NCBI GenBank assembly: GCA_933228675.1 | Contig: OW121740.1 | Coordinates: forward strand, 128,481,799-128,545,798 | DNA from: Stomorhina lunata | Lineage: Eukaryota > Arthropoda > Insecta > Diptera > Rhiniidae | Length of the DNA stretch: 64,000 nucleotides | Direction of reading: 5' to 3' | Part shown: positions 46,945-59,140 of the stretch, in pieces | Layout of the letters: every line of letters starts with the position of its first letter | How positions within the stretch are numbered: position 1 is the first letter of the stretch | Position numbers and translations under genes: made by a program | The notes under the pieces: model-generated | Database searches by the model: none | What the model saw: the letters and a program-made list of their open reading frames with translations, nothing else | Told to the model about the DNA's origin: nothing

Positions 46945-47720
46945 GTGCTATAGTCGGTCAAGCCCGACCATACGATACACTTCACCACTAAGATCAAAGT
47001 TGTTCATTTTCCCGTATAAAGACAAATATTTGCTAAATTTTGCCATCATACAAACATTTTCTCAAAACTTATGGATTTAAGCTGTTTCCGTCATTTGGAC
47101 ATATATGACAGCTAGAGTCAAATGTGGACCGATTATCTCGAAATTGATTACAGTTGCTACAAAAATTATGTTCGCCAAAAATAAACTTAAAATTTTCATT
47201 ATCTTCAGATTTACGATCGTTTTAGTGATTTTTGTCTCATTTAAGACGTTTTGACAGAAGAGTTTGTATGCGAGCTATGATCAAATGTGGAACGATTTCA
47301 ACGAAACTTGTTACAGTAATTTCGACTTACATAAGCAGTATTTTTAAATTTCATGAAAAAATATTGATATGTGTGGCCAAAATATCAATTCCAGAAAGTG
47401 GAACCTATGGAAGGTATCATAAATAATGAACCGATTTTGACGAATTTCAGTAGTTATGGTCCCATTATCAAAAAATGATCTGTGCCAAATTTCATCGAAT
47501 TATTTTTGGAATTGCGACCTGTAGTTTGATTACAAGTTTTACATGGGGGTCCAGCCAGCCAGACGGACGGACGGACGAACATCGCTAAATCTACTCAGGA
47601 AGTGATTCTACATCTATTGGCATATTAAAAGGATGGTCTAAGACAAATATTTCTATGCGTTACATACATCAGCACAAACTTATAATACCCTTTCCATCTA
47701 TGGTGGTGAAGGGTATAAAT
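46945..47720 (+). mobile_element. dispersed repeat family F1, most complete copy
   Basis: Begins TATAGTCGGTCAAGCCCGAC and ends GGTGGTGAAGGGTATAAAT. Contains CCAGCCAGACGGACGGACGG near 47555, CAAATGTGGACCGATT, and TTTCTATGCGTTACATACAT. About 775 bp, no coding frame (a 64-codon frame at 47232 lies in repeat text). No terminal inverted repeats seen; class unknown. Confidence 0.7.
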
Positions 47721-49290
47721 AGAGTTTTGTATTGGGAATTTAATAAACTAAATAAATACCACAATTAAGAAGCAGATTAAAGAAGCTCCTATTATAGGTC
47801 AAGCTTTTAAGAAATTTAGTTTTTCTTTCTTTTGTTTCCCTTTATTAAAGAGGCAAAGGATTTCTTCTTAACTTAAACAAAACCATTAATTTTGTACAAT
47901 AGAAATTTCTCCCTTAATTAATAGAATAAAAAAATTTTTAAATTTATTTTAACAGCTAATATTTCTTATCCTAGTTCCAATATTTTCTCTTCTTATTTAC
48001 AACAAAACGTATAACTTGTTTGTTTCACCTGTTCTCCATTAGTTTTATGACCCATAGTGTTGCCTTTATTTTGTGGCCAGTAGATAATGACGTTGTTAAA
48101 TGTTAAAAGTGTATCTTAACCATCAACAAACAACAAAATCTCTTTAAGGCAGTTTAAAACCAGAATTGCTGGATTTTTCCTATCAAATGAAAAACTAAAC
48201 GCAAAACTTTAAGTAACAAAAATTTACGCATTTCCCAATGCCACATCACAAAGGCGAACGAACGAAAGAACGGACGAACGAATGAACGTAACATACAACA
48301 TGCAAACAATTCAACCATTCATACTTCAATTTAAGATTTATTTTCATTTGGTCATCATCAATTTTCCCAGTTTGAAATGTTTGGAATGAACGAAAGAAAG
48401 AAAGAAACAACAGCAGCAGCCAAGAAGATTTGGAAATAAAGAAATGTGTCACTAATGTTAACAATTGAACTGTTTATTTAAATTGTGGCCCCTGTAACAA
48501 ATTCGCATTTTTTTCTGTCTGTAAGTCTATTTTAGATTTAGCTGACATTATGGCTATTTAAGCGTGTAATTCTTTCAATGAATTTGAACTCTTAAGTCTT
48601 TTGGAAAACAATATGTGTCCATTTGTTGGATGTTAATGTTAAACTTGTCCTCTTTTTTCCGTTTGGGTTCCTTTGTATGTGGTTTAATGATTTAGTTGGA
48701 GTCTATTCTAAAAATTCTTAAATTTTTTTTTATTTTATTTTATTTTATTTTATTTTATTTGGGCTTTTTTGTGGTTGTTTCCCCACTTGAAGTTGATGCG
48801 GTTAATTGCTGGTAATTATATGTTTTTTTTTTTCTTTAGTTAAATATATTTATTGCTTTAAAACGTTTTTAAATGCTTCCCTTGTTCATGTCGATATCTT
48901 TTGTTATTTCTTGAGATATTTATGTTATTAAAATATTTCTCTGAAGGTGGACATGTAAAGATTGGGGTAACATGTAGTAGATTTCTTTTTTTTTATTATT
49001 TTACCTTTAAATTATAGAAAATTATGTAGTATCATATGTTGTTTTGTGCTAAATTAAAAATCTTTAAGAAATCACAAATGCTAGATTAAGTAAAGTTAAA
49101 TTTCATCAATTGCTTTACATGAGAGTTGATCCATTACAATATTTTCAAATTGGATGGTTTTAGATGAAGTTTATATCAATGGTTGTTTCATTTATGTACT
49201 GATATTAAACGGAGTATTATTTTGTATTAAAAATTTTTCTATGTAAAAATTTGTTAATATTCACATCTTGAAAATTTTGTTATTTTTTGA
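47721..49290. other. single-copy DNA with microsatellites
   Basis: A (TATTT)8 run at 48731-48770, degenerate GAAC and GAAA repeats at 48250-48290 and 48388-48408. No gene recognised; a 72-codon minus-strand frame (48246-48464) overlaps the simple repeats. Confidence 0.55.
48731..48770. repeat. TATTT pentanucleotide microsatellite
   Basis: Eight uninterrupted copies of TATTT preceded by a T run. Confidence 0.95.
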
Positions 49291-51030
49291 AAATTTTCTT
49301 ATCAAAAATTTTTTCTATAGATAATTTTCTTCTCAAAAATTTTTTTATTAAAAATTTTTTTATGAAAAATTTTTCTATAGAAAGTTTTTTTATCAAAAAT
49401 TTTTCTATATAAAATTTTTTTATCAAAAATTTTTCTATATAAAATGTTTTTATCAAAAATTTTTCTATAGAAAAATTTTTCTATAGAAAATTTTTTTATC
49501 AAAAATTTTTCTATAGAAAAATTTTTCTATAGAAAAATTTTTCTATAGAAAATTTTTTCTATAGAAAATTTTTTTATCAAAAATTTTTCTATAGAAAATT
49601 TTTTTATCAAAAATTTTTCTATGGAAAATTTTTTTATCAAAAATTTTTCTATAGAAAATTTTTTTATCAAAAATTTTTCTATAGAAATTTTTTTTTTATC
49701 AAAAATTTTTCTATAGAAAATTTTTTTATCAAAAATTTTTCTACAGAAAATTTTTTTTTATCAAAAATTTTTCTATAGAAAATTTTTTTATCAAAAATTT
49801 TTCTATAGAAAGTTTTTTATCCAAAATTGTTCTATAGAAAATTTTTTTAATCAAAAATGTTTCTATCAGAAACTTTTTTATCGAAAATTTTTCTATAGAA
49901 AATTCTTTTATCCAAAATTTTTCTATCGAAAATTGTTTTATTAAATATTTTTCTAAAGAAAATTCTTTTATCAATAATTTTTCTACAGAAAATTCTTTTA
50001 TCAAAAATTTTTCTATAGAAAATTTTTTTATTAAAAATTTTTCTATAGAAAATTCTTTTATCAAAATTTTTTCTAAAGAAAATTCTTTTATCAAAAATTT
50101 TTCTAAAGAAAATTCTTTTATCAAAAATTTTTCTATAGAAATTTCTTCTGTCAAAAATTTTTCTATCAAAAATCTTTTTATCAAAAATTTTTCTGCAGAA
50201 AATTTCTTCATTAAAAATATTTCTAGAGAAAATTTTTTTATTAAAAATTTTTCTACAGAAAATTTTTTTATCAAAAATATTTCTATGGCAAATTTTCTTA
50301 TCAAAAATTTTTTTATCAAAAATCTTTCATAGAAAGTTTTTTAAATTGTTCTATCAAAAATAAAAAAATTTTCTATCGGAAATTTTTTTTATCGAAAAAT
50401 TTTCTATCGGAAATTTTTTTTATCGAAAAATTTTCTATAGAAAAAAACAGATTTGTGATCAAATGCGAATAGTTATTCTTTTTGAAAATTCTTTTATTAA
50501 AAATTTTTTTATTAAAACTATTAAAATTTTTTTTTATCAAAAATTTTTCGATAGAAATTTTTTCGATAAAATTTTTCTTCAGAAAATTTTTTTATCAAAA
50601 ATTTTTTCGATAAAATTTTTCTTCAGAAAATAAATTTTTTTTTTACAAAAATTTTTCTATTAAAAATTTTTCTGTAGAAAATTCTTTTATAAAAATTTTT
50701 TTTATAGAAAAAAAAAATTTTTTTTCTACTGAAATTTTTTTTGTTAAAAACTGTTCTATAGAAAATCTTTTATTATTTTTGATAATTCTACAGAAATTTT
50801 TTTCATAGAAGTTTTTTGTATCAAAAATTTTTCTTTAGAAAATTTTTCTATAAAAAATTTGTTTATCAAAACTTTTTCTTTAGAAAATTCTTTTATCAAA
50901 AATTTTTCCAAAGAAAATTTTTTCTATTAATTAAATTTAAAGTTCGAAAAATTATTCCCAACTAATGAAAATTCTTTTAACAAAAATTTTTCTATAGAAA
51001 ATTTTTTTTTATCAAAAATTTTATATAGAT
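49291..51030. repeat. degenerate AT-only array A8
   Basis: Units of about 30 bp: TTTTTCTATAGAAAATTT then TTTTATCAAAAA. Regular at 49290-49800, increasingly varied (TCTAAAG, TCTACAG, TCTATCG) to 50330, then very decayed, with unique text at about 50440-50480 and 50930-50960. A 192-codon minus-strand frame (49741-50319), rich in KFLIKEFS, is a reading of this repeat, not a gene. Confidence 0.88.
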
Positions 51031-51035
51031 TTTTA

Positions 51036-51142
51036 TAAATCAAAGGAAAAAGCTCAGATTATCGGCTGAACAAAAGTAAACACAAATATTTTTCGTCACT
51101 TCCCGCATTCAGCCGATAATCTAAGCTTTTGCCTTTGATTTA
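51036..51142. other. 34-bp stem inverted repeat next to the hammerhead motif
   Basis: Left arm 51036-51069 (TAAATCAAAGG to TTATCGGCTGA), right arm 51109-51142 (TCAGCCGATAA to CCTTTGATTTA), two mismatches, 39-base loop. Probably the edge of a retroelement remnant that includes the motif 76 bp downstream. Confidence 0.8.
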
Positions 51143-51217
51143 CAAATATAATTCGTAATTATTGTGTTTGTTAAATAGGAAATAATGTGAGGTTTTCGAT
51201 CTGTCTAAAGAGGATGC

Positions 51218-51264
51218 TCCTCCTGAAGATGATGGCCTAACCAACCATCGAAACGCGTCGAGGA
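51218..51264 (+). ncRNA. small hammerhead ribozyme-like motif
   Basis: Read on the + strand: stem I 5' strand TCCTC (51218-51222); core CTGAAGA (51223-51229, fits CUGANGA); one extra T (51230); stem II GATGG (51231-51235) with CCATC (51245-51249), loop CCTAACCAA; core GAA (51250-51252); minimal stem III ACGCGT (51253-51258), a palindrome; C at 51259 as the cleavage-site base; stem I 3' strand GAGGA (51260-51264), exactly complementary to TCCTC. Small hammerheads with a reduced, palindromic stem III are known from Penelope-like elements and cleave as dimers. The extra T next to stem II departs from the classical core, so activity is uncertain. Confidence 0.65.
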
Positions 51265-51308
51265 ATTGCTTGTCTCTACAAACATTTTTTATCTTTTATT
51301 AATAAATT

Positions 51309-51340
51309 GTCTATTACATTAATCAATAAATGTAATAGAC
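51309..51340. other. perfect 12-bp stem hairpin
   Basis: GTCTATTACATT, eight-base loop AATCAATA, AATGTAATAGAC. Lies 45 bp after the hammerhead motif, perhaps the end of the same element. Confidence 0.75.
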
Positions 51341-51479
51341 TGGGATCAAGTGCAAATATTTTTTCTTTTTAAATTGAAATTTTTTTATTAAAAATTTTGT
51401 TAATAGAAAATTTTTGTAACCAAAAATTTTTCGATAGCATATCTTTTTTATCCAAAATTTTTCTGAAAAAATTTTATCT

Positions 51480-52064
51480 CGATATTTGGCAAATTGATTA
51501 CAGTTTTCACAAAAATTAATCACGTAAAAAGTAAACTCAAAATTCTCATTGTCTTCAGATTTGCGAGCGTTTTAGTGATGTTTGTCTCATTTGGCGCGTT
51601 TTGACAGAAGAGTTTGTATGGGAACTATGGTCAAATGTGGACTGATTTCAACGAAATTTGGTACCGTGATTCTGGTTTATATGAGCAGTATTTGATTTAA
51701 ATTTCATGAAAAAATATTAATATTTGTGGCCAAAATATCAATTCCGGGAAGTGGGCCCTATGGGAGGTACCACAAATAATAGGCCGATTTTGACGAATTT
51801 CAATAGCCATGGTCCCACTATCAAAAAAATGATCTGTGTCAAAATATCATCAAATTATCTTTAGAATTGCGACCTGTACTTTGATTACATGGTTTACATG
51901 GGGGTCCAGCCAGCCAGACGGATGGACATCTCTAAATCGACTCAGAAAGTGATTCTAAATCTATTGGTATACTTAAAGGTGGGTCTAAGAAAAATATTTC
52001 TATGCGTTACCAACATCAGCACAAACTTATAATACCCTTTCCACCTATGGTGGTGAGGGGTATA
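51480..52064 (+). mobile_element. dispersed repeat family F1, copy 3, 5'-truncated
   Basis: Corresponds to the second two-thirds of the 46945 copy: TTGATTACAGTTTTCACAAA, TGACAGAAGAGTTTGTATGG, CCAGCCAGACGGATGGACAT, and final GGTGGTGAGGGGTATAAAA. Lacks the GTCGGTCAAGCCCG start. Confidence 0.7.
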
Positions 52065-52135
52065 AAAATCGTGATATTTACGAAAATTACAAAAAGTCTT
52101 CGGTGGTATGGACTGCCTATCTTTGTGTTATACTA
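52065..52135 (+). mobile_element. dispersed repeat family F2, copy 3, partial
   Basis: ATCGTGATATTTACGAAAAT, TACAAAAAGTCTTCGG, TGGTATGGACTGCC. It starts where the F1 copy ends, so one inserted beside or into the other. Confidence 0.5.
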
Positions 52136-54319
52136 CTAAGATGATATATTCTTCGTCATAGCGCTTGGAATATTTAGAATATAAATTAGTTTTGTGTTGC
52201 ATAAATTATGTAATTTTAATTCTTAATTTTTTAAGAATTTTACAATTTCTTATTTTAAAGTGTTACCCTTCTTTCATTTTGTAAATACTTTAGCACTTTC
52301 CTCCTCCTATTCCTAACATGATAAACAAGCCAAGATAAGTATTAAATTTTCTTTTGAGGTTTTTCGACAATTACTCAAAAAAATACAAAGATTTTGAGAC
52401 GTCATATTTTGTATAATTTTTATAGAAAAACAAATTTTTGTTTATAACAAATTCTGATAATGATCATTAGCCATTAGCACACAACATTATTAACTTCAAG
52501 CGCAAATTCTTTTGGTGTCTACTTATCTCTCTTAACCACATGACGATCAAGCCAAAAATGAAGACGAAGAAGATTCACAACTTTTTTGTTTTTGGTTTGT
52601 GCCTGTTTTAACTCCTTGAAAAAAAGTGGAAAAAAAGCCTTTTTTTTCTTATTTTTTTATATTTCTAAGACTTAAAAATTCCATTGTAAAATCTATACAT
52701 ACACACGGTCTTGCGGTCTTTTCCTCTATTTTCTATATTTTATTTTTTTAATTTTTTTTCTATTTTCCTTGAAAATTGGTGTCTTAAACTTGATTTTGTA
52801 ACAGTTCTTTCATTCTTGCCTAACTGTGTCTGTCCGTCCTTTATGTATGTATGTATGTCTGTCTGTCTGTTGCTGGTGTTTGTCGGTTTTCAAGTCTGTA
52901 TTAGGCACAAGTAATGCAACTTGTTGCCAGTTATTGCCTGACTGACTGGCTCAATTGCTGCTGCAATAGGAAGAAAATCCAGCCAGCATCTTCATCTTTT
53001 TTTTTTATAAATTCTACTGTCTATATTCTTATTAGGCTTAAGAGAATTTCTGGCTTAAAAAAATGATCACATCATTGTGGACTTGTTGTTTTTTTTTTTT
53101 TTTTGTTTTATTAAATTTTACCGCATAACACTACTTTTCAGTTTGAGTATGAGTGAGTTTAACTTTTGCATAGTTCCAAGTTGTTTTTCTGGCCATCAAC
53201 GTTTTTGGTTATAAGGTGTGAGATTTGGGTTGTGTTCCATATTGTCACCATAAGTTAGTTGTTGCGCATTAGAAGACTCGGTTTGAGCTGTTGTTTGTGT
53301 GGTGACTACAAGAATTTGCGGTGTATCGTTGGAATACACAGAACGTATGCGTTTTTTTGAGGAAGCGTTTTTAAAAATATAAACAAAGTGACTTGTTGTG
53401 ACACTAAATCCCGGTTTTTATGACAAGTTTTTATTTCTTTTCGCAAATTCCTTCTCTTCTTTATGTTAAGAAAAACACGTTTTTTAGAGGAGTTTCTGTC
53501 TAGTTGCGTATAGAGATTTTTAAGGAAATTTGATAATTTTATAAAATATAGAGAAATTATGAAAATACTAATTATAGCAGTAATGGACCTCGATTTTCTT
53601 TATAGCTTTTTCTTACTGTTTTCTTTAGATTACTTTGAATACTTTGTAAAATATAGGTCACCATTTCATTTAATTGCTTGTTTTGCTATTCATTTGTATT
53701 AAAGAGTCAGTCACCTAATTAAAAAGTTTTTAATGGACCATTACAAATTTTATTGTTTCTTTTACTTATTTATTGTGATAAGTGGATGCCTATTCTCCAT
53801 TTGGCATTTAATTTCCATATTAAACGTTTATCTGTTAGAATCTTTAAAGTTTTCTGTTATAACATCATTTTTGATAACCGTAAATTTTGTTTGAAAGCGC
53901 CGCTTATCTTAATTAAAGATTTTAATTGATTTTTAATGACTTGAAGATTTATGTAAAGAAGTTAAGAAGAATTTTATTAGAATTTAATGAATGAAGTATT
54001 TATGTAATACTGTGTCAGAGAAAGGTTAGTTTTATAAATAACAGAAAGAAAATTTTAAATAGCATATAAAGGGTGCGCCATTTAAAAGTTTAAATTTAAA
54101 AATTGAACAAAAAAAAAAGGCTTGTATTTTTTGCCAAATTTTATTTCATTCATACGGCTCCAGCTTCAAGCCTCACAGTACCCCATTTATTCGGAAGAAT
54201 TTTCGATCTCGACAATTTGTCATCTCGACAATGACGAATGTTGTTCTTCAAACGAATAATTGTCTCTAGTATGTCGGCATAAACTTTTCTTAAACAGAAA
54301 AAATTTGGTGGTCGACACA
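52136..54319. other. single-copy DNA
   Basis: No gene recognised. A mixed TATG and TCTG tetranucleotide run is at 52841-52870. The 67-codon + strand frame at 52711-52914 reads through it. Composition is like ordinary fly noncoding DNA, with long T runs. Confidence 0.5.
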
Positions 54320-56110
54320 ATTTTTTTTTTTAATTTGATGGTCGTCAATGTTTTCTTTAGAAAATTTGAGAATCATCAAAGTTTTCTTTAGAAAATCTGA
54401 GGATCATCAAAGTTTTCTTTAGAAAATCTGAGGATCATCAGAGCTTTCTTTAGAAAATTTGAGGTTTATTAAAGTTTTCTATAGAAAATTTGAGGATCAT
54501 TAAAGTTTTCTTTAGAAAATTTGAGGATCACCAAAGTTTTCTTTAGAAAGTTCAAGGATCATTAAAGTTTTCTATAGAAAATTTGAGAATCATCAAAGTT
54601 TTCTTTAGAAAATTTGAGGATCATGGAAGTTTTGTTTAGAAAATTTGAGGATCATCAAAGTTTTCTTTAGAAAATTTGAGGATCATGAAAGTTTTGTTTA
54701 GAAAATTTAAGGATCATCAATGTTTTATTTAGAAAATTTTAGGATCATTTAAGTTTTCTTTAGAAAATTTTACGTTCATTTAAATTTTCTTTAGAAAATT
54801 TTACGATCATTTAAGTTTTCTTTAGAAAATTTGATGATCATCAAAGTTTTCTTTAGAAAATTTGAGGATCATCAAAGTTTTCTTTAGAAAATTTGAGGAT
54901 CATCAAAGTTTTCTTTAGAAAATTTGAGGATCATGGAAGTTTTGTTTTCTTTAGAAAATTTGAGGATCATCAAAGTTTTCTATAGAAAATTTGATGATCG
55001 TCAAAGTTTTCTTTAGAAAATTTTACGATCATCAAAGTTTTCTATAGAAAATTTGATGATCATCGAAGTTTTCTATAGAAAATTTGATGATCATCGAAGT
55101 TTTCTATAGAAAATTTGATGATCATCGAAGTTTTCTATAGAAAATTTGATGATCATCGAAGTTTTCTGTAGAAAATTTGATGATCATCGAAGTTTTCCTT
55201 AAAAAATTTGAGGATCATCAAAGTTTTCTTTAGAAAATCTGAGGATCATCAAAATTTTCTTTAGAAAATATGAGGATCATCAAAGCTTTCTTTAAAAAAT
55301 TTGAGGATCATCAAAGTTTTCTTTAGAAAATTTGAGGATCATCAAAGTCTTCTTTAGAAAATTTGAGGTTCATCAAAGTTTTCTTTAGCAAATTTGAGGA
55401 TCATTAAAGTTTTCAATAGAAAATTTGAGGATCATTAAAGGTTTCTTTAGCAAATTTTACGATCATTAAAGTTTTCTATAGAAAATTTCAGGATCATCAA
55501 ATTTTTCTTTAGAAAATTTGAGAATCATCAAAGTTTTCCTTTGAAAATGTGAGGATCATCAAAGTTTTCTTTAGAAAATTTGAGGATCATCAAAGTTTTC
55601 TTTAGAAAATTTGAGGATCATCAAAGTTTTCTTTAGAAAATTTGAGGATCATCAAAGTTTTCTTTAGAAAATTTGAGGATCATCAAAGTTTTCTTTAGAA
55701 AAGGATCATTAAAATTTTCTGTAGACAATTTAAAGATCATCAAAGTTTTCTATCGAAAATTTGGGGATCATCAAAGTTTTCGTTAGAAAATTTTTTGATG
55801 ATCGTCAAAGTTTTCTTTCGAAAATTTGATGATCGACAAAGTTTTCTTTGGAAAATATGATAATCGTCAAAGCTTTTTTCAGAAAATTTGATGATTAAAA
55901 AATTTCATGATCGTTAAAGTTTTCTTTAGAAAATTTTATGATCGTCAAAGTTTTCTTTAGAAAATTTTATGATCGTAAAAGTTTTCCTTAGAAAATTTGA
56001 TGATCCTAAAAGTTTTCTTTAGAAAATTTGATGATCGTCAAAGTTTTCTTTAGAAAATTTGATAATAGTCAAAGTTTTCTTTAGAAAACTTGGTAATCGC
56101 CATAGTTTGT
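54320..56110 (+). repeat. 31-bp satellite array A9
   Basis: About 57 monomers: core TTTTCTTTAGAAAA plus partner TTTGAGGATCATCAAAG. Variants include TTTGATGATCATCGAAG with a TTTTCTATAGAAAA core (about 55020-55190), TTTTACGATCATT and TTTGATGATCGTC (after 55790). More varied between copies than A1, A4 or A6. Same family as A10, opposite orientation. Confidence 0.95.
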
Positions 56111-57430
56111 ACCACTTTTTTTAACTTCCAATGGTCCGCCTTTGTACCTCCCTCCCACTTTTTTTAATTTCACTTATGATGTCTATTTTCATTTTGCATT
56201 CGTTTTAGCTATTAAAATCGCCGTCACCATTTCGGTCATCAATTTCACTCATATGTAAAAAGAAAAATAATCATGACAATATTTTCTAAAATAAAACATA
56301 ATCAAATAAATCTTCCAACATTAACAACTAACAGTCATGAACCAATGCCACAGACCAGGTTAACTAGACAATGATATAGTGGAAATCTTTATATTATTTA
56401 GGTCAAGAAGAAACATTTACGAGCCACAGAGCAAACAACAACAAGAGGAATAAATACAAAAACGTTATATTTTACCAACAAACGGAGATGAAAAGTAGAT
56501 TTTTCCCCATGACATAAAAAATAGTAAAAATTGAAAATTAACTTTATTTTGCTTTGATATGAAAAGCTAAATAACATATTAAAGCTAAATGGGAAAATGA
56601 AAAATAACTTAGCCTGAGAAAAAAAATAAATTAAACATAAGAAAGAAAATGCTGATGTTATGAGTAGTAATCCAAAGTAGACAAATGAATTAAAGGAAGA
56701 CAGACCAAGACAGACAGACAGACACTCAAACGCATGTTATCTTAATCAAAAGCACATTTGAACATTTTTGACCATAAACATTATTATAAATATATATAAG
56801 TAAAGTAATTTGAACCAGGCAAACAAAAAAGAAAACTACAAAGAATCAGCGCAAGAAAATTACCTACAATTTAGATGTTAAGACAAAAATAGAATAGCTA
56901 CAGTTTAGATCTATTATAAAGAATATGTGTAAGTATAGAACATCAGCAACTTTGATAGCAACTAATAACAATAATATTAAGCACATTAACAATATTAAAA
57001 CAATACACGAGCAAAGGAAAACTTAAATAATCATAGACTGAAAAGAACAGAGTAATCATAAATAGTTGATGTACCCACTCTAATGGCCAAATTAAGGCAT
57101 GTGAGATTTTCTTGTCCATGATTAGATCGCATTAAGTTTCTACGTTGTTCTGGATTCCAAACAAGAACATCTTAATTTCAAATTATTTATATATCTTTAT
57201 AAATTAATATAAGTATGGAAAGGGGTCAATTGCAAAATCCTAGTGGGATCATGTTTAATAAACAGCCTCAAATTGAGTCAACTGGTTGGGGTGTTAGAAG
57301 ATTGATCGGAATAATAAGAAACTTATGTATGTGTGAAAATTAACAATTTAATACGGCATAAAAGCTTTTTTTTCATATAAGTGTGATATAGTTAAAAAAA
57401 GGTTGAAACTATTTGTCACAGAAATATTTT
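56111..57430. other. single-copy DNA between inverted satellite arrays
   Basis: About 1.3 kb, AT-rich but not repetitive; GACA-type repeat near 56701-56725. No gene recognised. Confidence 0.5.
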
Positions 57431-59140
57431 ATTTCAAAAACTTTAATGATCATAAAATTTTCTAAAGAAAACTTTGATGATCATCAAATTTTCTAAAGAA
57501 AACTTTGACGATCATCAAATTTTCTAAAGAAAACTTTGACGATCATCAAATTTTCTAAAGAAAACTTTGACGATCATCAAATTTTCTAACGAAAACTTTG
57601 ACGATCATCAAATTTTCTAACGAAAACTTTGACGATCATCAAATTTTCTAAAGAAAACTTTGATGATCATCAAATTTTCTAAAGAAAAGTTTGACGACCA
57701 TCAAATTTTCTAAAGAAAACTTTGACGATCATCAAATTTTCTAAAGAAAACTTTGACGATCATCAAATTTTCTAAAGAAAACTTTGACGATCATCAAATT
57801 TTCTAAAGAAAACTTTGACGGTCATCAAATTTTCTAAAGAAACCTTTGACGATTATCAAATTTTCTAAAGAAAACTTCGACGATCATCAAATTTTCTAAA
57901 AAAAAACTTTGACGATCATCAAATTTTCTAAAGAAAACTTTGACAATCATCAAATTTTCTAAAGAAAACTTTGACAATCATCAAATTTTCTAAAGAAAAC
58001 TTTGACAATCATCAAATTTTCTAAAGAAAACTTTGACAATCATCAAATTTTCTAAAGAAAACTTTGACGATCATCAAATTTTCTAAAGAAAACTTAGACG
58101 ATCATCAAATTTTCTAAAGAAAACTTTGACGATCATCAAATTTTCTAAAGAAAACTTTGACGATCATCAAATTTTCTAAAGAAAACTTTGACGATCATCA
58201 AATTTTCTAAAGAAAACTATGATGATCATCAAATTTTCTAAAGAAAACTTTGATGATCATCAAATTTTCTAAAGAAAACTTTGATGATCATCAAATTTTC
58301 TAAAGAAAACTTTGATGATCATCAAATTTTCTAAAGAAAACTTTGATGATCATCAAATTTTCTAAAGAAAACTTTGATGATCATCAAATTTTCTAAAGAA
58401 AACTTTGATGATCATCAAATTTTCTAAAGAAACTTTAATGATCATCAAATTTTCTAAAGAAAACTTTAATGATCATCAAATTTTCTAAAGAAAACTTTGA
58501 TGATCATCAAATTTTCTAAAGAAAACTTTGATGATCATCAAATTTTCTAAAGAAAACTTTGATGATCATCAAATTTTCTAAAGAAAACTTTGATGATCAT
58601 CAAATTTTCTAAAGAAAACTTTGATGATCATCAAATTTGCTAAAGAAAACTTTGATGATCATCAAATTTTCTAAAGAAAACTTTGACGATCATTAAATTT
58701 TCTAAAGAAAACTTTGACGATCATCAAATTTTCTAAAGAAAACTTTGACGATCATCGAATTTTTTAAAGAAAACTTTAAAGATCCTCAAATTTTTAATAA
58801 ATTTTGGTAAACCCTAATTTTTTAAAGAAAACTTTGATGATCCTCAATTTTTCTAAAGTAAACTTTGATGATCCTCAAATTTTTTTTAAGAAAACTTTGA
58901 GGATTCCTCAAATTTTCTAAAGAAAACTTTAATGATCACCAAATATTCAAAAGAAAACTTTGATGGTCCTCAAATTTTGTAAAGAAAACTTTTATGATCA
59001 TGAAATTTTTTAAAGAAAACTATGGCGATCACCATATTTCCTCTAGAAAACTTTGAAGATCTCCAAATTTTCTAAAGAAAATTTTGACGATTACCAAATT
59101 TTCTAAAGAAAAGTTTGACGATCACCAAATTTTCTCCAGA
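57431..59140 (-). repeat. 31-bp satellite array A10, inverted relative to A9
   Basis: About 55 monomers; on the + strand core TTTTCTAAAGAAAA plus partner CTTTGACGATCATCAAA, the reverse complement of A9. Left half mostly GACGATCATC with some GACAATCATC; from about 58210 mostly GATGATCATC. In the latter the partner contains TTTGATGATCATCAAA, a perfect 16-bp palindrome. The right end (58760-59140) is strongly decayed. Confidence 0.95.

Noticed and set aside
49741..50319. 192-codon minus-strand Lys/Phe-rich frame
   Set aside because: It is a translation of the ~30-bp A8 repeat, whose period is also a multiple of three. No domain and no start context.
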